Below are positions 36,904 to 45,853 of a stretch of DNA of 64,000 bases, one piece after another (the stretch's first letter is position 1; every line of letters starts with the position of its first letter). Source of the stretch: Nocardioides alcanivorans (GTDB lineage: Bacteria; Actinomycetota; Actinomycetes; Propionibacteriales; Nocardioidaceae). The DNA is taken from positions 27,068 through 91,067 of the forward strand of contig NZ_JAKGRW010000047.1 in the NCBI RefSeq assembly GCF_021555175.1, given 5' to 3'. The translations under genes and the position numbers were made by a program. A model generated the notes under the pieces. It ran no database searches, was not told the origin of the DNA, and worked only from the letters and a program-made list of their open reading frames with translations.

Positions 36904-37038
36904 CTCATCTTCCCCGAGCGACGTTCGCACCGGGCCGGAATTGGCACCTTTTCCACGACTGGCGATGGTTGGTCGTCAAGGGATTCGTGGCGGTTGCCGG
37001 GACTTCACAGGGCCGTTCCCTCAGTCCCTCTCGATGAG
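36904..37038 (-). ncRNA. SAM-I (S-box) riboswitch upstream of thrC
   Basis: Reading the minus strand: the P1 stem CTCATC/GATGAG closes the element; GAGAGGGACTGAGGGA and GGCCCTGTGAAGTCCC follow the S-box core; then come CCCGGCAACC and, later, AAGGTGCCAATTCC. These are the near-invariant SAM-I segments in the right order and spacing. The 3' P1 strand runs directly into the GAGGAGG of thrC, so closing P1 with SAM could hide the ribosome site. No terminator hairpin follows. Confidence 0.93.
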
Positions 37039-37112
37039 CAGATGCCAGCGTACGCCCGTCATCTCACGATGTGCGCACCGGGTCCGCCATGCGGACATGA
37101 CAGGCTGGACGC

Positions 37113-37955
37113 ATGGAGTTCCTCGCCCCCGACGCCCCCAGCGGTACGCCGCTCTCGTGCGTGCTCTCCCCGCGTCGCGGTCGGTCTGGACTTCGACGGC
37201 ACCCTCGCCCCGATCGTCGACGACCCCGCGCGGGCGTGGATCCACCCGGACGCCCCCGAGCTGGTGGTCGCGCTGGCCGAGAAGGTGCGCAGCCTCGCCA
37301 TCGTCACGGGCCGGCCCGTCGGCCAACTGCTCGAGCTCAGCGGTCTGGAGGCCATCGGTCGCGACGTGGCCCGGCACGGTCAGGTCCTGGAGGTCCACGG
37401 CCAGTACGGCAACGAACACTGGACCTCCGCACACGGCATGGTGCACTCGCCCACTCCCCGGCCGCCCTCGCCCATTTCGTCGCCGCACTCCCCGGCAGGC
37501 TGACCGCGGCAGGGGCTGCGGACGCATACGTGGAGACCAAGCCGCTCGGGGTCGCCGTACACACCCGGCGGATGATCGATCCGTCGGCTGCCTTCGATCG
37601 GATCTGCGCACCGCTCACCGCACTCGCTGCCGAGCACGGACTCGACGTGGTGCCGGGCCGCCACGTGGTCGAAGTGCGGGTTCCGGGCCCCGACAAGGGC
37701 GACGCCGTACGACGCCACGCGGCCGAGAGCGCCGCCACGGGCTACCTCTTCGCGGGTGACGACCTGGGCGACCTGGCCGCGGCCGCCGCGGTCGGCGAGC
37801 TACGCGGCCGCGGACTCACCACCTTGGTCGTGTGCGCGACGTCGGACGAGGAGCCGGGACTACGCGAGGTCGCCGACATCGCGGTCCCCGGCGTCGACGG
37901 GATGATGGCCTTCCTGCGCCAGCTGCTGCTCGACGCGCAGGCTCAGCTGGCGTAG
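37113..37955 (+). CDS. otsB: Trehalose-6-phosphate phosphatase
   Basis: About 280 residues with three frame changes (near 37136, 37175 and 37450). It removes phosphate from trehalose 6-phosphate, the second step of the OtsA-OtsB route. The HAD nucleophile motif is VGLDFDGTLAPIVDDP; ETKPLGVAVHTRR and KGDAVRRHAAES follow, and GYLFAGDDLGDLAAA is the metal-binding motif. otsA is 3.6 kb away on the same strand. Its stop overlaps the convergent LytR_C gene. Confidence 0.85.
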   Translation: MEFLAPDAPSGTPLSCVLSPRRGRSGLRRHPRPDRRRPRAGVDPPGRPRAGGRAGREGAQPRHRHGPARRPTARAQRSGGHRSRRGPARSGPGGPRPVRQRTLDLRTRHGALAHSPAALAHFVAALPGRLTAAGAADAYVETKPLGVAVHTRRMIDPSAAFDRICAPLTALAAEHGLDVVPGRHVVEVRVPGPDKGDAVRRHAAESAATGYLFAGDDLGDLAAAAAVGELRGRGLTTLVVCATSDEEPGLREVADIAVPGVDGMMAFLRQLLLDAQAQLA

Positions 37956-38410
37956 TCGGGCGTGAGGATCAGGGTGAGCCGGTCGAACCGCATCGGTTCC
38001 ACGGCCGGCATCAGCCTCTTGATCCCGAGGTCCTTGCCGAGCTGTTTGGCAGCTCGCTCCAGCCGCGGCGGGTAGTAGACGGTGGTGGCGGGGATGGTGC
38101 CCCTCCAGTTGTCGGAGCCCACGACCTGCCAACCGGCCTCGGTGACCTTGGTGGCCGTGCGTCCGGCGAGGCCGGAGATGTTGGAGTTGTTGTAGACCTC
38201 GACGTAGATCTGCCCGCGCTTGATCGCAGGCTTCTTCTTCTTGGGCTTGGTCGTCTTCTCGGGGGTGGGCTCGGCCGTGGGGGGCACCACGGGCTGGCTG
38301 ACGACGGCGACCTTCTCCTTGTCGTCGTCGCCCTGGGTGGCCACGAACGCGATGCCGGCCACGGCGACCGCGGCAACGCTGAGCAGGACGATCGGGGAAG
38401 GGGCGGTCAT
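37943..38410 (-). CDS. LytR_C-domain membrane protein
   Basis: 155 residues starting MTAPSPIV. One N-terminal membrane segment (8-27), a Pro/Lys linker (PTPEKTTKPKKKKP), then a LytR C-terminal domain with VEVYNNSNISGLAGRTA and GWQVVGSDNWRG. This domain binds wall or protein partners outside the membrane and also ends LytR-CpsA-Psr proteins. It follows DUF3263 by one base and is translated with it. Confidence 0.87.
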   Translation of the reverse strand: MTAPSPIVLLSVAAVAVAGIAFVATQGDDDKEKVAVVSQPVVPPTAEPTPEKTTKPKKKKPAIKRGQIYVEVYNNSNISGLAGRTATKVTEAGWQVVGSDNWRGTIPATTVYYPPRLERAAKQLGKDLGIKRLMPAVEPMRFDRLTLILTPDYAS

Positions 38411-38411
38411 C

Positions 38412-38708
38412 TCAGACCTCGAAGCCGAGACGACGGGCAGAACGCTGACGCTGGCGGGCGGCGCGCAGACGCCGCAGCCGGCGCACCAGCAACGGGTCGG
38501 CGGCGAGCGCCTCCGGCTTGTCGATGAGCGCGTTGAGCACCTGGTAGTAGCGGGTCGACGACATGTCGAACTTCTCGCGGACGGCCTGCTCCTTGGCACC
38601 GGCGTACTTCCACCAGTGGCGCTCGAACTCGAGGATGTCGGCGTCGCGCTGCGACAGGTCGCTCGCGGCGGCGCTGCTGCCGGTGGTGACGGATTCTGCG
38701 GCGTCCAT
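38412..38708 (-). CDS. DUF3263 protein
   Basis: 98 residues starting MDAAESV. The conserved core is ILEFERHWWKYAGAKEQAVR and FDMSSTRYYQVLNALIDKPE, a helical, probably DNA-binding domain found almost only in actinomycetes. Function unknown. It is regularly followed by LytR_C, as here. Confidence 0.9.
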   Translation of the reverse strand: MDAAESVTTGSSAAASDLSQRDADILEFERHWWKYAGAKEQAVREKFDMSSTRYYQVLNALIDKPEALAADPLLVRRLRRLRAARQRQRSARRLGFEV

Positions 38709-38910
38709 GTGGTTCGACCCCTCGAAGCTGCTCGCGGATGCTTGCGCCGTGGAGTCTACGCGTCCAAACAACAACGTTGTGATTCGTCGCTGGCGTGTCC
38801 CGAACGCCCCGAATCACACCCGTCCCACTGGACACCAGCAGGCACCGCGACGAAGATTCCTCCGGGAGGATCAGCCCGGGCCCTGTGGCCCCAACGGATG
38901 GGATCCATGC

Positions 38911-39312
38911 ATGAGCAACACGACGAATGCAGCTCGCCTGCGCGACCTTGAGCGATTCGCCAACCTGACCGACGAGGAGATCAACCTCATCGCCGACAAC
39001 GGCACCGCGGTGAACATCCCCGCCGACTGGTCACTGATCTGGGAGAAGACTCCAGCAGACAAGGCCTACCTGATCCTCGAGGGCGAGGTCTCGGTGCGCC
39101 ACGGACGCGAGGAGATCGCCCGGCTCGGCGCGGGCGACACGGTGGGAGAGGCGGCGATCGTCAGCCACAAGCTGCGCAGCGCCTCGGTGGTCTCGGTGAC
39201 CCCGCTCAAGGTCCTGCACTTCACCTCGGAAGCGGTGCAGTCCCTGCTCGACACCGTCCCGAGGTTCCGCGATGCGCTGGAGGAGACCACCCGCCAGCGC
39301 CTCGGCAGCTGA
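38911..39312 (+). CDS. Cyclic-nucleotide-binding domain protein
   Basis: 133 residues; a single cNMP-binding beta-roll: LILEGEVSVRHGREEIARLG, then GDTVGEAAIVSHKLRSASVV, which contains the family's phosphate cassette region (GE, with R later). There is no DNA-binding or enzyme domain, so it is a stand-alone sensor module. The 202-base gap before it holds only a 10-base palindrome at 38771. Confidence 0.85.
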   Translation: MSNTTNAARLRDLERFANLTDEEINLIADNGTAVNIPADWSLIWEKTPADKAYLILEGEVSVRHGREEIARLGAGDTVGEAAIVSHKLRSASVVSVTPLKVLHFTSEAVQSLLDTVPRFRDALEETTRQRLGS

Positions 39313-39324
39313 CGCCGCTCGACG

Positions 39325-39970
39325 TCAGGCGACGCCGGAACGCAGGTAGTTGAGGACCGCGTGCACCCTGCGGTGCGCGCGGTCATCGGCATGCAGTCCG
39401 AGCTTGGCGAAGATCCGCTGCGTGTGCTTCTCCACGCCGCCCTCCGTGACGTGGAGGGCGGCGGCAACGGCCGAGTTGGAGTGGCCCTGGGCCATCAGCG
39501 CGAGCACCTCCGCTCCCGCGGGGTGAGGGTCGCGACCGGGTCCCTGCGCCTGCCCATCAGCTGACCGACCACCTGCGGGTCGAGCGACGTGCCACCGTCG
39601 GCCACGTCGGCCAGCGCGACCAGGAAGTCGTCGACATCACCGACGCGATCCTTCAACAGGTAGCCGACGCCGCCGTCTCCCCGGCCAACAGGTCGTCGGC
39701 GTAGGAGACCTCGACGTACTGGCTCAGCACCATGATCCGGGCCTCGGGCCAGGCGCCGCGCACCTCGACCGCGGCCCTCAGGCCCTCATCGGTGTGCGAC
39801 GGCGGCATCCGTACGTCGACCACGCCCACCTCGGGACGGTGCTCGAGCATCGCGGCCACGAAACCCGGACCGTCACTGGCCTGGGCAACGACCTCGTGCC
39901 CGCCCTCGGACAGCAACAGGGCCAGGCCCTCGCGGAGCAGCACGGAGTCGTCGGCGATCACGATGCGCAT
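39325..39970 (-). CDS. NarL/LuxR-type response regulator
   Basis: About 215 residues with shifts near 39685 and 39510. The receiver starts MRIVIADDSVLLREGLALLL, with the phosphorylated aspartate in GVVDVRMPPSHTDEG. The output helix-turn-helix is LTPREREVLALMAQGHSN, then EGGVEKHTQRIFAKLGL. It follows its sensor kinase by 26 bases. Confidence 0.88.
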
Positions 39971-39996
39971 GCCCCCAGCATCAGGCATCGGGCCGA

Positions 39997-41295
39997 TCAG
40001 GTCAGCGGCACCCGGGCCCGAACGGTCGTCGGGCCGCCGTTCGGCGAGTGCACGTCGAGGGTCCCGCCGACGGCGGTGAGCCGTTGCTGCAGGCCGGCCA
40101 GACCCTGCCCCTTGCCGGGGTGCGCGCCGCCCTGACCGGCGTCGGTCACCTCCGCGACCACCGCGTCACGGTCCACGACCACCCGCACCCGAGCCCGGTC
40201 CACGCCGGCGTGCTTGGCCGCGTTGGTGAGCGCCTCGGAGACGGTGAAGTAGACGGCCGTCTCGACCTCGGGCGGCAGCGCGGCAGGCAGGTCGCGGTGC
40301 AGGTCGACCTCGACCGCGCTGCGGGCTGCGAGCTCGTCGAGGGCCACGGCGAGCCCGCGGTCCACGAGCAACGGCGGGGCGATCCCGCGAGAGAGCGCCC
40401 GCAGCTCGTTGACCGTCTCCCGGGTGTGCTGCTGCAGGTGCGCGAGGATCTCCGCCGCGCCGTCGGGGTTGTCGGCGAGCTGGCGCCGGGCCCGACCCAG
40501 GTCCATGTCCATCCGCACCAGCCGTTGTTGCGGCCCGTCGTGGATGTCACGCTCGAGTCGGCGCAGGGAGACCGCCTCGGCGGCGTGCGCGGCCTCGCGG
40601 GCACCCTCCGCGCGCCGTACCTCCGACAGGAGTTCCGCGCGGCTGTTGAGCAGGACGCTGGCGAGCGATGCGTGCAGCCAGGCCACGGCTCGCACCACGA
40701 AGGGCAGGGAGACGAGGGCGACCAGACCGATGACGGTGGTGAGGGTGACGTCGGCAGTGCGGCCGTCGCCCAGCCCGAGCAGCTCGGCCAACGGCTCGTC
40801 GTCGTCGCTGCGTGGGATCCAACGCTCCCAGAACCAGTAGGTCAGGCCGGTGAGCGAGGCGGCCCACCACACCGTGACGACCACGAAGGCCACCAGCCCG
40901 CTGACGAATCCGACGACGCCCCACACCAGGTCGAGCCACGACTGCGGGTCGCGGAGCCGTCGCAGCGCACGCACCCAGGGGTTCTGGCTCGGGCCGCCCC
41001 CGCGGTAGTGAACGGCGGGGAAGACCCGGCCCTGCAGCTTGCGCAACCGCAGTCGTTCGAGCTGGGCGAGGCCGCTCGAAGCGAGCACCGTCGCGCCGAG
41101 GATCGGGATGCCGATCCAGATGACCAGGGTGCCGAGGCCGAGGGCGACGCCGACGACCGTGAGCACGAATCCGGCCAGGCCCAGTGGCATCGCCGTCATG
41201 GCGTAGAGGGTGTCTTGCCCGAGGCGGGTGAAGAATCCGCCCGAGCGCCCCTGCAGGCGCCCGGAGCCGGTGCTCAGCGTGTCGTTGGTTTCCAT
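39997..41295 (-). CDS. Sensor histidine kinase of the NarX/DesK type
   Basis: 432 residues starting METNDTLSTG. Four or so membrane segments in a large N-terminal sensor domain (about 20-220, including FVLTVVGVALGLGTLVIWIG). The HisKA_3 phospho-histidine is in RRLERDIHDGPQQRLVRM; the ATP-binding domain has EALTNAAKHAG and DAGQGGAHPGKGQGLAGLQQ. It pairs with the downstream regulator. Target genes cannot be read from the sequence; the tandem repeats in its promoter region are candidates for a shared site. Confidence 0.9.
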   Translation of the reverse strand: METNDTLSTGSGRLQGRSGGFFTRLGQDTLYAMTAMPLGLAGFVLTVVGVALGLGTLVIWIGIPILGATVLASSGLAQLERLRLRKLQGRVFPAVHYRGGGPSQNPWVRALRRLRDPQSWLDLVWGVVGFVSGLVAFVVVTVWWAASLTGLTYWFWERWIPRSDDDEPLAELLGLGDGRTADVTLTTVIGLVALVSLPFVVRAVAWLHASLASVLLNSRAELLSEVRRAEGAREAAHAAEAVSLRRLERDIHDGPQQRLVRMDMDLGRARRQLADNPDGAAEILAHLQQHTRETVNELRALSRGIAPPLLVDRGLAVALDELAARSAVEVDLHRDLPAALPPEVETAVYFTVSEALTNAAKHAGVDRARVRVVVDRDAVVAEVTDAGQGGAHPGKGQGLAGLQQRLTAVGGTLDVHSPNGGPTTVRARVPLT

Positions 41296-41373
41296 GTGTC
41301 GAATCATTCTGCGTCCATGCCCCGGAATCGATCCAGTGGGCCCGAGACTTGTCTGTCGGGCCAGCCCGACATC

Positions 41374-41551
41374 CGAACCTGCACTTGGATCCCGCGAACC
41401 TGCACTTGGATCCCGCGAACCTGCACTTGGATCCCGCGAACCTGCACTTGGATCCCGCGAACCTGCACTTGGATCCCCGAGGAGCGCCTCAGTGCAGGTT
41501 CGGCGCCTCCAACTGAAGGTTCGGGAGATCCAACCGAAGGTTCGCGGGGTT
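41374..41551. repeat. 21-bp tandem repeat array and inverted partner copies
   Basis: Five exact direct copies (41374-41478) of a 21-base unit containing CGAACCTGCACTTGGAT are followed, in reverse orientation and with the same period, by GCAGGTTCG, GAAGGTTCG and GAAGGTTCG blocks (41493-41546). The array fills most of the gap between the divergent kinase and otsA genes, ending about 25 bases before the otsA start. A related single copy lies at 14263. Confidence 0.9.
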
Positions 41552-41575
41552 TGCATTACGGCTAGGGTCAGGGGC

Positions 41576-42988
41576 ATGACCGGTTCGGCGGACCTCGTGA
41601 TCGTCGCCAACCGCCTGCCGGTCGACCAGGTCCGCAGCGCCACCGGCGAGGTGGCCTGGCAACGCTCGCCCGGCGGGCTGGTCAGTGCCCTCGAGCCGGT
41701 GATGCGTCAACGTGACGGCGCCTGGATCGGCTGGCCGGGAGTGGCCGAGGACGAGGTCGGCTCCTACGACCCGTTCACGGAGGACGGGCTGACCCTGGTG
41801 CCGGTCGGGCTCTCGGGCGCGGAGATCGAGGAGTTCTACGAGGGCTTCTGCAACGCCACCTTGTGGCCGCTCTACCACGACGTGGTCGCGCCCCCGGAGT
41901 TCCACCGCGAGTGGTGGGACGCCTACGTGCGGGTCAATCGGCGCTTCGCCGACCGAGCCGCGGAGATCGCCGCTCCCGGCGCCACCGTGTGGGTGCACGA
42001 CTACCAGTTGCAGTTGGTGCCCCAGATGCTCCGCGAGATGCGCCCCGACGTCGCCATCGGCTTCTTCCTGCACATCCCGTTCCCTCCGTCCGAGCTCTTC
42101 ATGCAGGTGCCCTGGCGCAAGGAGATCCTCGAGGGCATGCTCGGTGCCGATCTCGTCGGCTTCCAGGTCTCGGGCGCGGCCGCCAACTTCGTCCGCCTCA
42201 CCCGATCCTTGGTCGGTCTGCGCACCCACCGCGACATGGTGATGACCCAGGACCGGCGCTCGGTGCGGGCGACCGCCTATCCGATCTCGATCGACGTGCA
42301 GCACTTCGAGAAGCTCGCCGGGAGCGAGTCCGTGATCGCCCGTGCCGCCCAGATCCGCAGGTCGCTCGGGGATCCCGAGCGGATCCTGCTCGGGATCGAC
42401 CGCCTCGACTACACCAAGGGGATCCTGCCCCGCCTGCGCGCCTACTCGGAGTTGGTGGCGGAGGGCGAGTTCCGGATCGGCGAGACCGTCTTCGTGCAGG
42501 TCGCGACGCCGTCGCGCGAGCGGGTCCAGCAGTACCAGGTGCTCCGCAACCAGGTCGACCAGTTCGTGGGTCGGGTCAACGGCGACCTCGGCGCCCTCGG
42601 CCGGCCCGCCATCTCCTACCTGCACTCGTCGTTCCCCCAGCACGAGATGGCTGCGCTCTATCGCGCGGCCGACATCATGGTGGTCACGCCCTTCCGCGAC
42701 GGCATGAACCTCGTCGCGAAGGAGTACGTCGCCTGTCGCCTCAACGACGACGGCGCCCTGGTGCTCTCCGAGTTCGCCGGCGCATCCGAGGAGCTCTCCC
42801 GGGCCTGGCTGATCAATCCCTACGACATCAACGGCATGAAGTCGACCATCCTGGCCGCTTCCCGCGCCGACCCGAAGGACACCACCCGGCGCATGAAGGC
42901 GCTGCGGCGAACGCTGCGCGACAACGACGTGGCCCAGTGGGCGACGAACTTCCTCACGGCACTCGAGGAGATGCGCCAGCTTCAGTGA
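41576..42988 (+). CDS. otsA: Trehalose-6-phosphate synthase
   Basis: 470 residues, intact (GT20). It joins glucose from UDP- or GDP-glucose to glucose 6-phosphate. Signatures: LVIVANRLPVDQ, WQRSPGGLVSALEPV, VWVHDYQLQLVPQMLRE, GFFLHIPFPPSELF, GIDRLDYTKGI, and near the end TPFRDGMNLVAKEYVA and LSEFAGASEEL. The ATG follows AGGGG. It pairs functionally with otsB at 37.1 kb. Its stop overlaps the convergent epoxide hydrolase by seven bases. Confidence 0.94.
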   Translation: MTGSADLVIVANRLPVDQVRSATGEVAWQRSPGGLVSALEPVMRQRDGAWIGWPGVAEDEVGSYDPFTEDGLTLVPVGLSGAEIEEFYEGFCNATLWPLYHDVVAPPEFHREWWDAYVRVNRRFADRAAEIAAPGATVWVHDYQLQLVPQMLREMRPDVAIGFFLHIPFPPSELFMQVPWRKEILEGMLGADLVGFQVSGAAANFVRLTRSLVGLRTHRDMVMTQDRRSVRATAYPISIDVQHFEKLAGSESVIARAAQIRRSLGDPERILLGIDRLDYTKGILPRLRAYSELVAEGEFRIGETVFVQVATPSRERVQQYQVLRNQVDQFVGRVNGDLGALGRPAISYLHSSFPQHEMAALYRAADIMVVTPFRDGMNLVAKEYVACRLNDDGALVLSEFAGASEELSRAWLINPYDINGMKSTILAASRADPKDTTRRMKALRRTLRDNDVAQWATNFLTALEEMRQLQ

Positions 42989-43938
42989 AGCCCAGCCAGC
43001 CAGTCCAGGAGCACCTTCGTGGTCGCTGCGGGCTGCTCCTGCTGCACGTGGTGGCCGGCGCCCGGGATGACGGCCTCGCTCAGGTCCGCGAAGAGTGACC
43101 GGTCGACCTGGGTGAACTTGCGCACCGGGTCCAGCTCCCCGATGAAGAGCAGCGCCGGCTGGTCGATCCGCACCCCGAGCCACCGCGACTCGAAGGCCCA
43201 GTCCGCATCGGCAGCACGGTAGGAGCCGAATCCACCCGCGAACTCACGGCCTGCTCCACCGCGCCGGAACCCCTCGGCGTACGTCGCGAAGTCGGCCTCG
43301 GTGAGCCACGACCACGGCAAGGCCGGCGCAGGCGCCAGCGCATCGAGATAGCTCGAGGAACCGGCAGCGCCGAAGACCGAGAAATAGTTGCCGCCGGCCG
43401 ACAGCGCCCAGAGCAGGCGGCGCAGGAACTCCTCGACGTGCTCGCCACCGAGATCGCGTTCCGCGACCCCCGGCGCCTGGAAGTAGTGCAGGTGCAGGAA
43501 GTGCTCCTCCCCGAGGGTGGCCCACGCCGCTGAGGGCGGGGCGTCCTGAGGCAGGTCGGCGAACGGCACCGTGCCGGCGACGGCCCGCACCCGATCGGGG
43601 TGGTGGCGGGCCAGGTTCCACGCATACTTGGCCCCGAAGTCCTGACCGACCACCACCGCCTGCTGCGCGCCGAGGGAGTCGATCACGCCGAGCAGGTCCT
43701 GTTCGATCGCCTCCGTGGTCCACGGCCCGTCAGCGGGACGCTCCGAGCCGCCGTAGCCCCGGGTGTCGATCGCGACGGTCTGCCAGCCCGCCTCCGCCAA
43801 CGGTGCCATCTGGTGGCGCCAACTCCAGGCCGATCCGGGAAAACCGTGCACCAGCAGCACGAGTGGGCCGGTGCCGGCGGTCCGGGCGGAGAGCCGAATG
43901 CCGCCAGCGTCGATGTCGCAAGTCTCGATGAGCGTCAT
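42982..43938 (-). CDS. Alpha/beta hydrolase, epoxide hydrolase type
   Basis: 318 residues starting MTLIETCDIDAGG. The oxyanion motif is HGFPGSAWSWRHQ, the nucleophile is an aspartate in VGQDFGAKYAW, the acid is likely in GELDPVRKF and the base histidine in GAGHHVQQEQP. An aspartate nucleophile with an HGFP motif fits epoxide hydrolases better than esterases. There is no signal peptide. The physiological substrate is unknown. Confidence 0.82.
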   Translation of the reverse strand: MTLIETCDIDAGGIRLSARTAGTGPLVLLVHGFPGSAWSWRHQMAPLAEAGWQTVAIDTRGYGGSERPADGPWTTEAIEQDLLGVIDSLGAQQAVVVGQDFGAKYAWNLARHHPDRVRAVAGTVPFADLPQDAPPSAAWATLGEEHFLHLHYFQAPGVAERDLGGEHVEEFLRRLLWALSAGGNYFSVFGAAGSSSYLDALAPAPALPWSWLTEADFATYAEGFRRGGAGREFAGGFGSYRAADADWAFESRWLGVRIDQPALLFIGELDPVRKFTQVDRSLFADLSEAVIPGAGHHVQQEQPAATTKVLLDWLAGLH

Positions 43939-43990
43939 GGGACCACTGTGGCAGCGAATCGTCGCAGGCGTGACCCGGACCACACTCTTC

Positions 43991-44009
43991 GGAAGTAAGG
44001 CATGCCTAA
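43991..44009. promoter_or_regulatory. IdeR/DtxR-like iron box 1 upstream of the glycan cluster
   Basis: GGAAGTAAGGCATGCCTAA matches the 19-base iron box at 12 positions and has the nearly perfect core TAAGGCATGCCTAA. It lies 81 bases before the first glycosyltransferase. Confidence 0.6.
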
Positions 44010-44036
44010 ACCCATGCTAGGGTCCGTTCGTCTGAT

Positions 44037-44055
44037 GAAGGTAAGGCATCCCTAA
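44037..44055. promoter_or_regulatory. IdeR/DtxR-like iron box 2 upstream of the glycan cluster
   Basis: GAAGGTAAGGCATCCCTAA matches the iron box at 13 positions. With box 1 it makes a pair 46 bases apart (start to start), in the right place to repress the glycosyltransferase operon when iron is plentiful. Confidence 0.65.
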
Positions 44056-44089
44056 TCAAGATGCCGCCCACGAACCTCCAGGAGTCCCC

Positions 44090-44914
44090 GTGTCCCCGCT
44101 TCGCTCCGTCACGCCCAACCCCCGCGTGAGCGTGATCGTCCCGGCCTTCAACGAGGCCGCCAACCTCGAGCGCGTCCTGCCCACGCTTCCCTCCGTCCAC
44201 GAGGTGATCGTGGTCGACGGCGAATCCACCGACGGCACGGCCGAGGCAGCGCGTCGCACCCTCCCCGGCTGCACGGTGATCAAGCAGACCCGCAAGGGCA
44301 AGGGAAATGCGCTCGCCTGCGGCTTCGCCGAAGCCACCGGCGACATCATCGTCATGTTCGACGCCGATGGCTCGGCCGACGCCCGGGAGATCGAGTTGAT
44401 GGTCGCCGCGCTCGTCAACGGCGCCGACTTCGTCAAGGGCAGCCGGATGCTGCACGGGGGCGGCAGTGCCGACCTCACCGGCGTCCGCTCCGTCGGCAAC
44501 CGGGCGCTCACCAAGACCGTCAACGTACTCTTCCGCACCCGCTACACCGACCTCTGCTACGGCTACAACGCCTTCTGGCGCGACACGTTGGAGACCTTCG
44601 ACCTGCCAGACCCCACCATGACCGGCGAGCCGCAGTGGGGCGACGGGTTCGAGATCGAGACCCTTCTCAACTGCCGGGCGGCCGCGGCCCGGATGACGAT
44701 CCTCGAGATCCCCAGCTTCGAGCACAGCCGCATCCACGGCCTCAGCAACCTGCGCGCCTTCCACGACGGCGTACGAGTGCTGCGCACCATCAACACCGAG
44801 CACCGGCGCCTGCGCATCCAGCGCCACGGCACCCGCCATCTCGGTGCGAGTGCCCGCTTCTCCGAGCGCCCCCGGCGGCAGCTCGCCACCGCCGCTGCCG
44901 ATGGCGCTGCCTGA
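44090..44914 (+). CDS. Family 2 glycosyltransferase (polyprenyl-phosphate glycosyltransferase-like)
   Basis: 274 residues from a GTG after GGAG. GT-A fold: VSVIVPAFNEAANLERVLPT, then VVDGESTDGT and the metal-binding FDADGSADAREIE. The QWGDGFEIETLLNCRA segment is like DPM1/DpgS-type enzymes that charge a lipid phosphate or build a glycan on it. First gene of the cluster, behind two iron boxes. Confidence 0.87.
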   Translation: MSPLRSVTPNPRVSVIVPAFNEAANLERVLPTLPSVHEVIVVDGESTDGTAEAARRTLPGCTVIKQTRKGKGNALACGFAEATGDIIVMFDADGSADAREIELMVAALVNGADFVKGSRMLHGGGSADLTGVRSVGNRALTKTVNVLFRTRYTDLCYGYNAFWRDTLETFDLPDPTMTGEPQWGDGFEIETLLNCRAAAARMTILEIPSFEHSRIHGLSNLRAFHDGVRVLRTINTEHRRLRIQRHGTRHLGASARFSERPRRQLATAAADGAA

Positions 44915-45853
44915 GCAGCCGGTCGAGCGGGGCCTCCCGACCCCCAGCATCGCGGTGGTCATCTGCACCTGGACCGCGGACCGGCTCGACCTGCTGCGTG
45001 CCGCGGTCGGGGAGTCGCTGGCCCAGCTCGGCCGCTGCGACGAGCTGGTCGTGGTGATCGACCACAACGAGGTGCTCCGAGCACAGTTGGCGCGCGAGTG
45101 GCACGGCACCCGTGCCCGCGTCGTCGGCAGCGAGGGGCCGCGCGGCCTCTCCGGGGCCCGCAACACCGGGGTGGGCGCGACGAAAGCCGACGTGCTCGTC
45201 TTCCTCGACGACGACGCCCTCCCGTCCGCGGGCTGGCTGGGCACCCTCCGCGAGGCCTTCGAGGACGCGACGGTGGCCGCGGTCGGCGGGGGCGTCGTCC
45301 CCCGCTGGTCGGCCGAACGACCCACCTGGTTCCCCGACGAGTTCGGCTGGGTCGTCGGCTGCGACTACACCGGCCTGGCCCCCGACGGCGCCGAGATCCG
45401 CAATCCGATCGGCGCCAACATGGCCGTCCGTCGTGACGTCCTGCCCTTGGGGATCCCTTCCGCACCGAGCTGGGCCGCGACTCCGCCCGTCCGTTGGGCT
45501 GTGAGGAGACCGAGCTCGGCATCAGGATCCGTCGGCACCGGCCGGAGGGCCGCATCATCCGGGTCGCCTCCGCCCGGGTGCACCACAACGTGCCTGCCGA
45601 ACGCGCCCGGCTGCGCTACGTCCTGCGCCGGTGTTGGTACGAAGGCGTCTCCAAGCGGCAGCTGACCCGAGCGGTCGGCGGTGGTGCCGGCCTTTCTGCC
45701 GAGCGTGGCTACCTGCTCACCGTGCTGCCGGCAGCCTTCCTCCGTCATCTGTGCGCTCCACTGCGGCGGGAGCCGGGCGGCGTGGCGCGCGCCCTCGTCC
45801 TGACCCTGGGCACCCTGGCCACGGCACTCGGCTACGCAGCGGGACGACGATGA
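44901..45853 (+). CDS. Family 2 glycosyltransferase
   Basis: About 317 residues with a shift near 45455. IAVVICTWTADRLDLLRAAV, GPRGLSGARNTGVGATKADV and VFLDDDALPSAGWL show the GT-A nucleotide-sugar and metal sites; EETELGIRIRR after the shift is the acceptor-side motif. It overlaps the previous gene by 14 bases and the next by four. Confidence 0.85.

Noticed and set aside
38771..38780. Perfect palindrome ACAACGTTGT as an operator
   Set aside because: Ten bases is short for a site of this kind to be called, and no partner copy is seen in the window.
41374..41478. CRISPR array
   Set aside because: The 21-bp copies are directly abutting with no spacers, and no cas genes are present.
37113..42988. 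otsB and otsA as one operon
   Set aside because: Four minus-strand genes and one plus-strand gene lie between them, with separate promoter regions.
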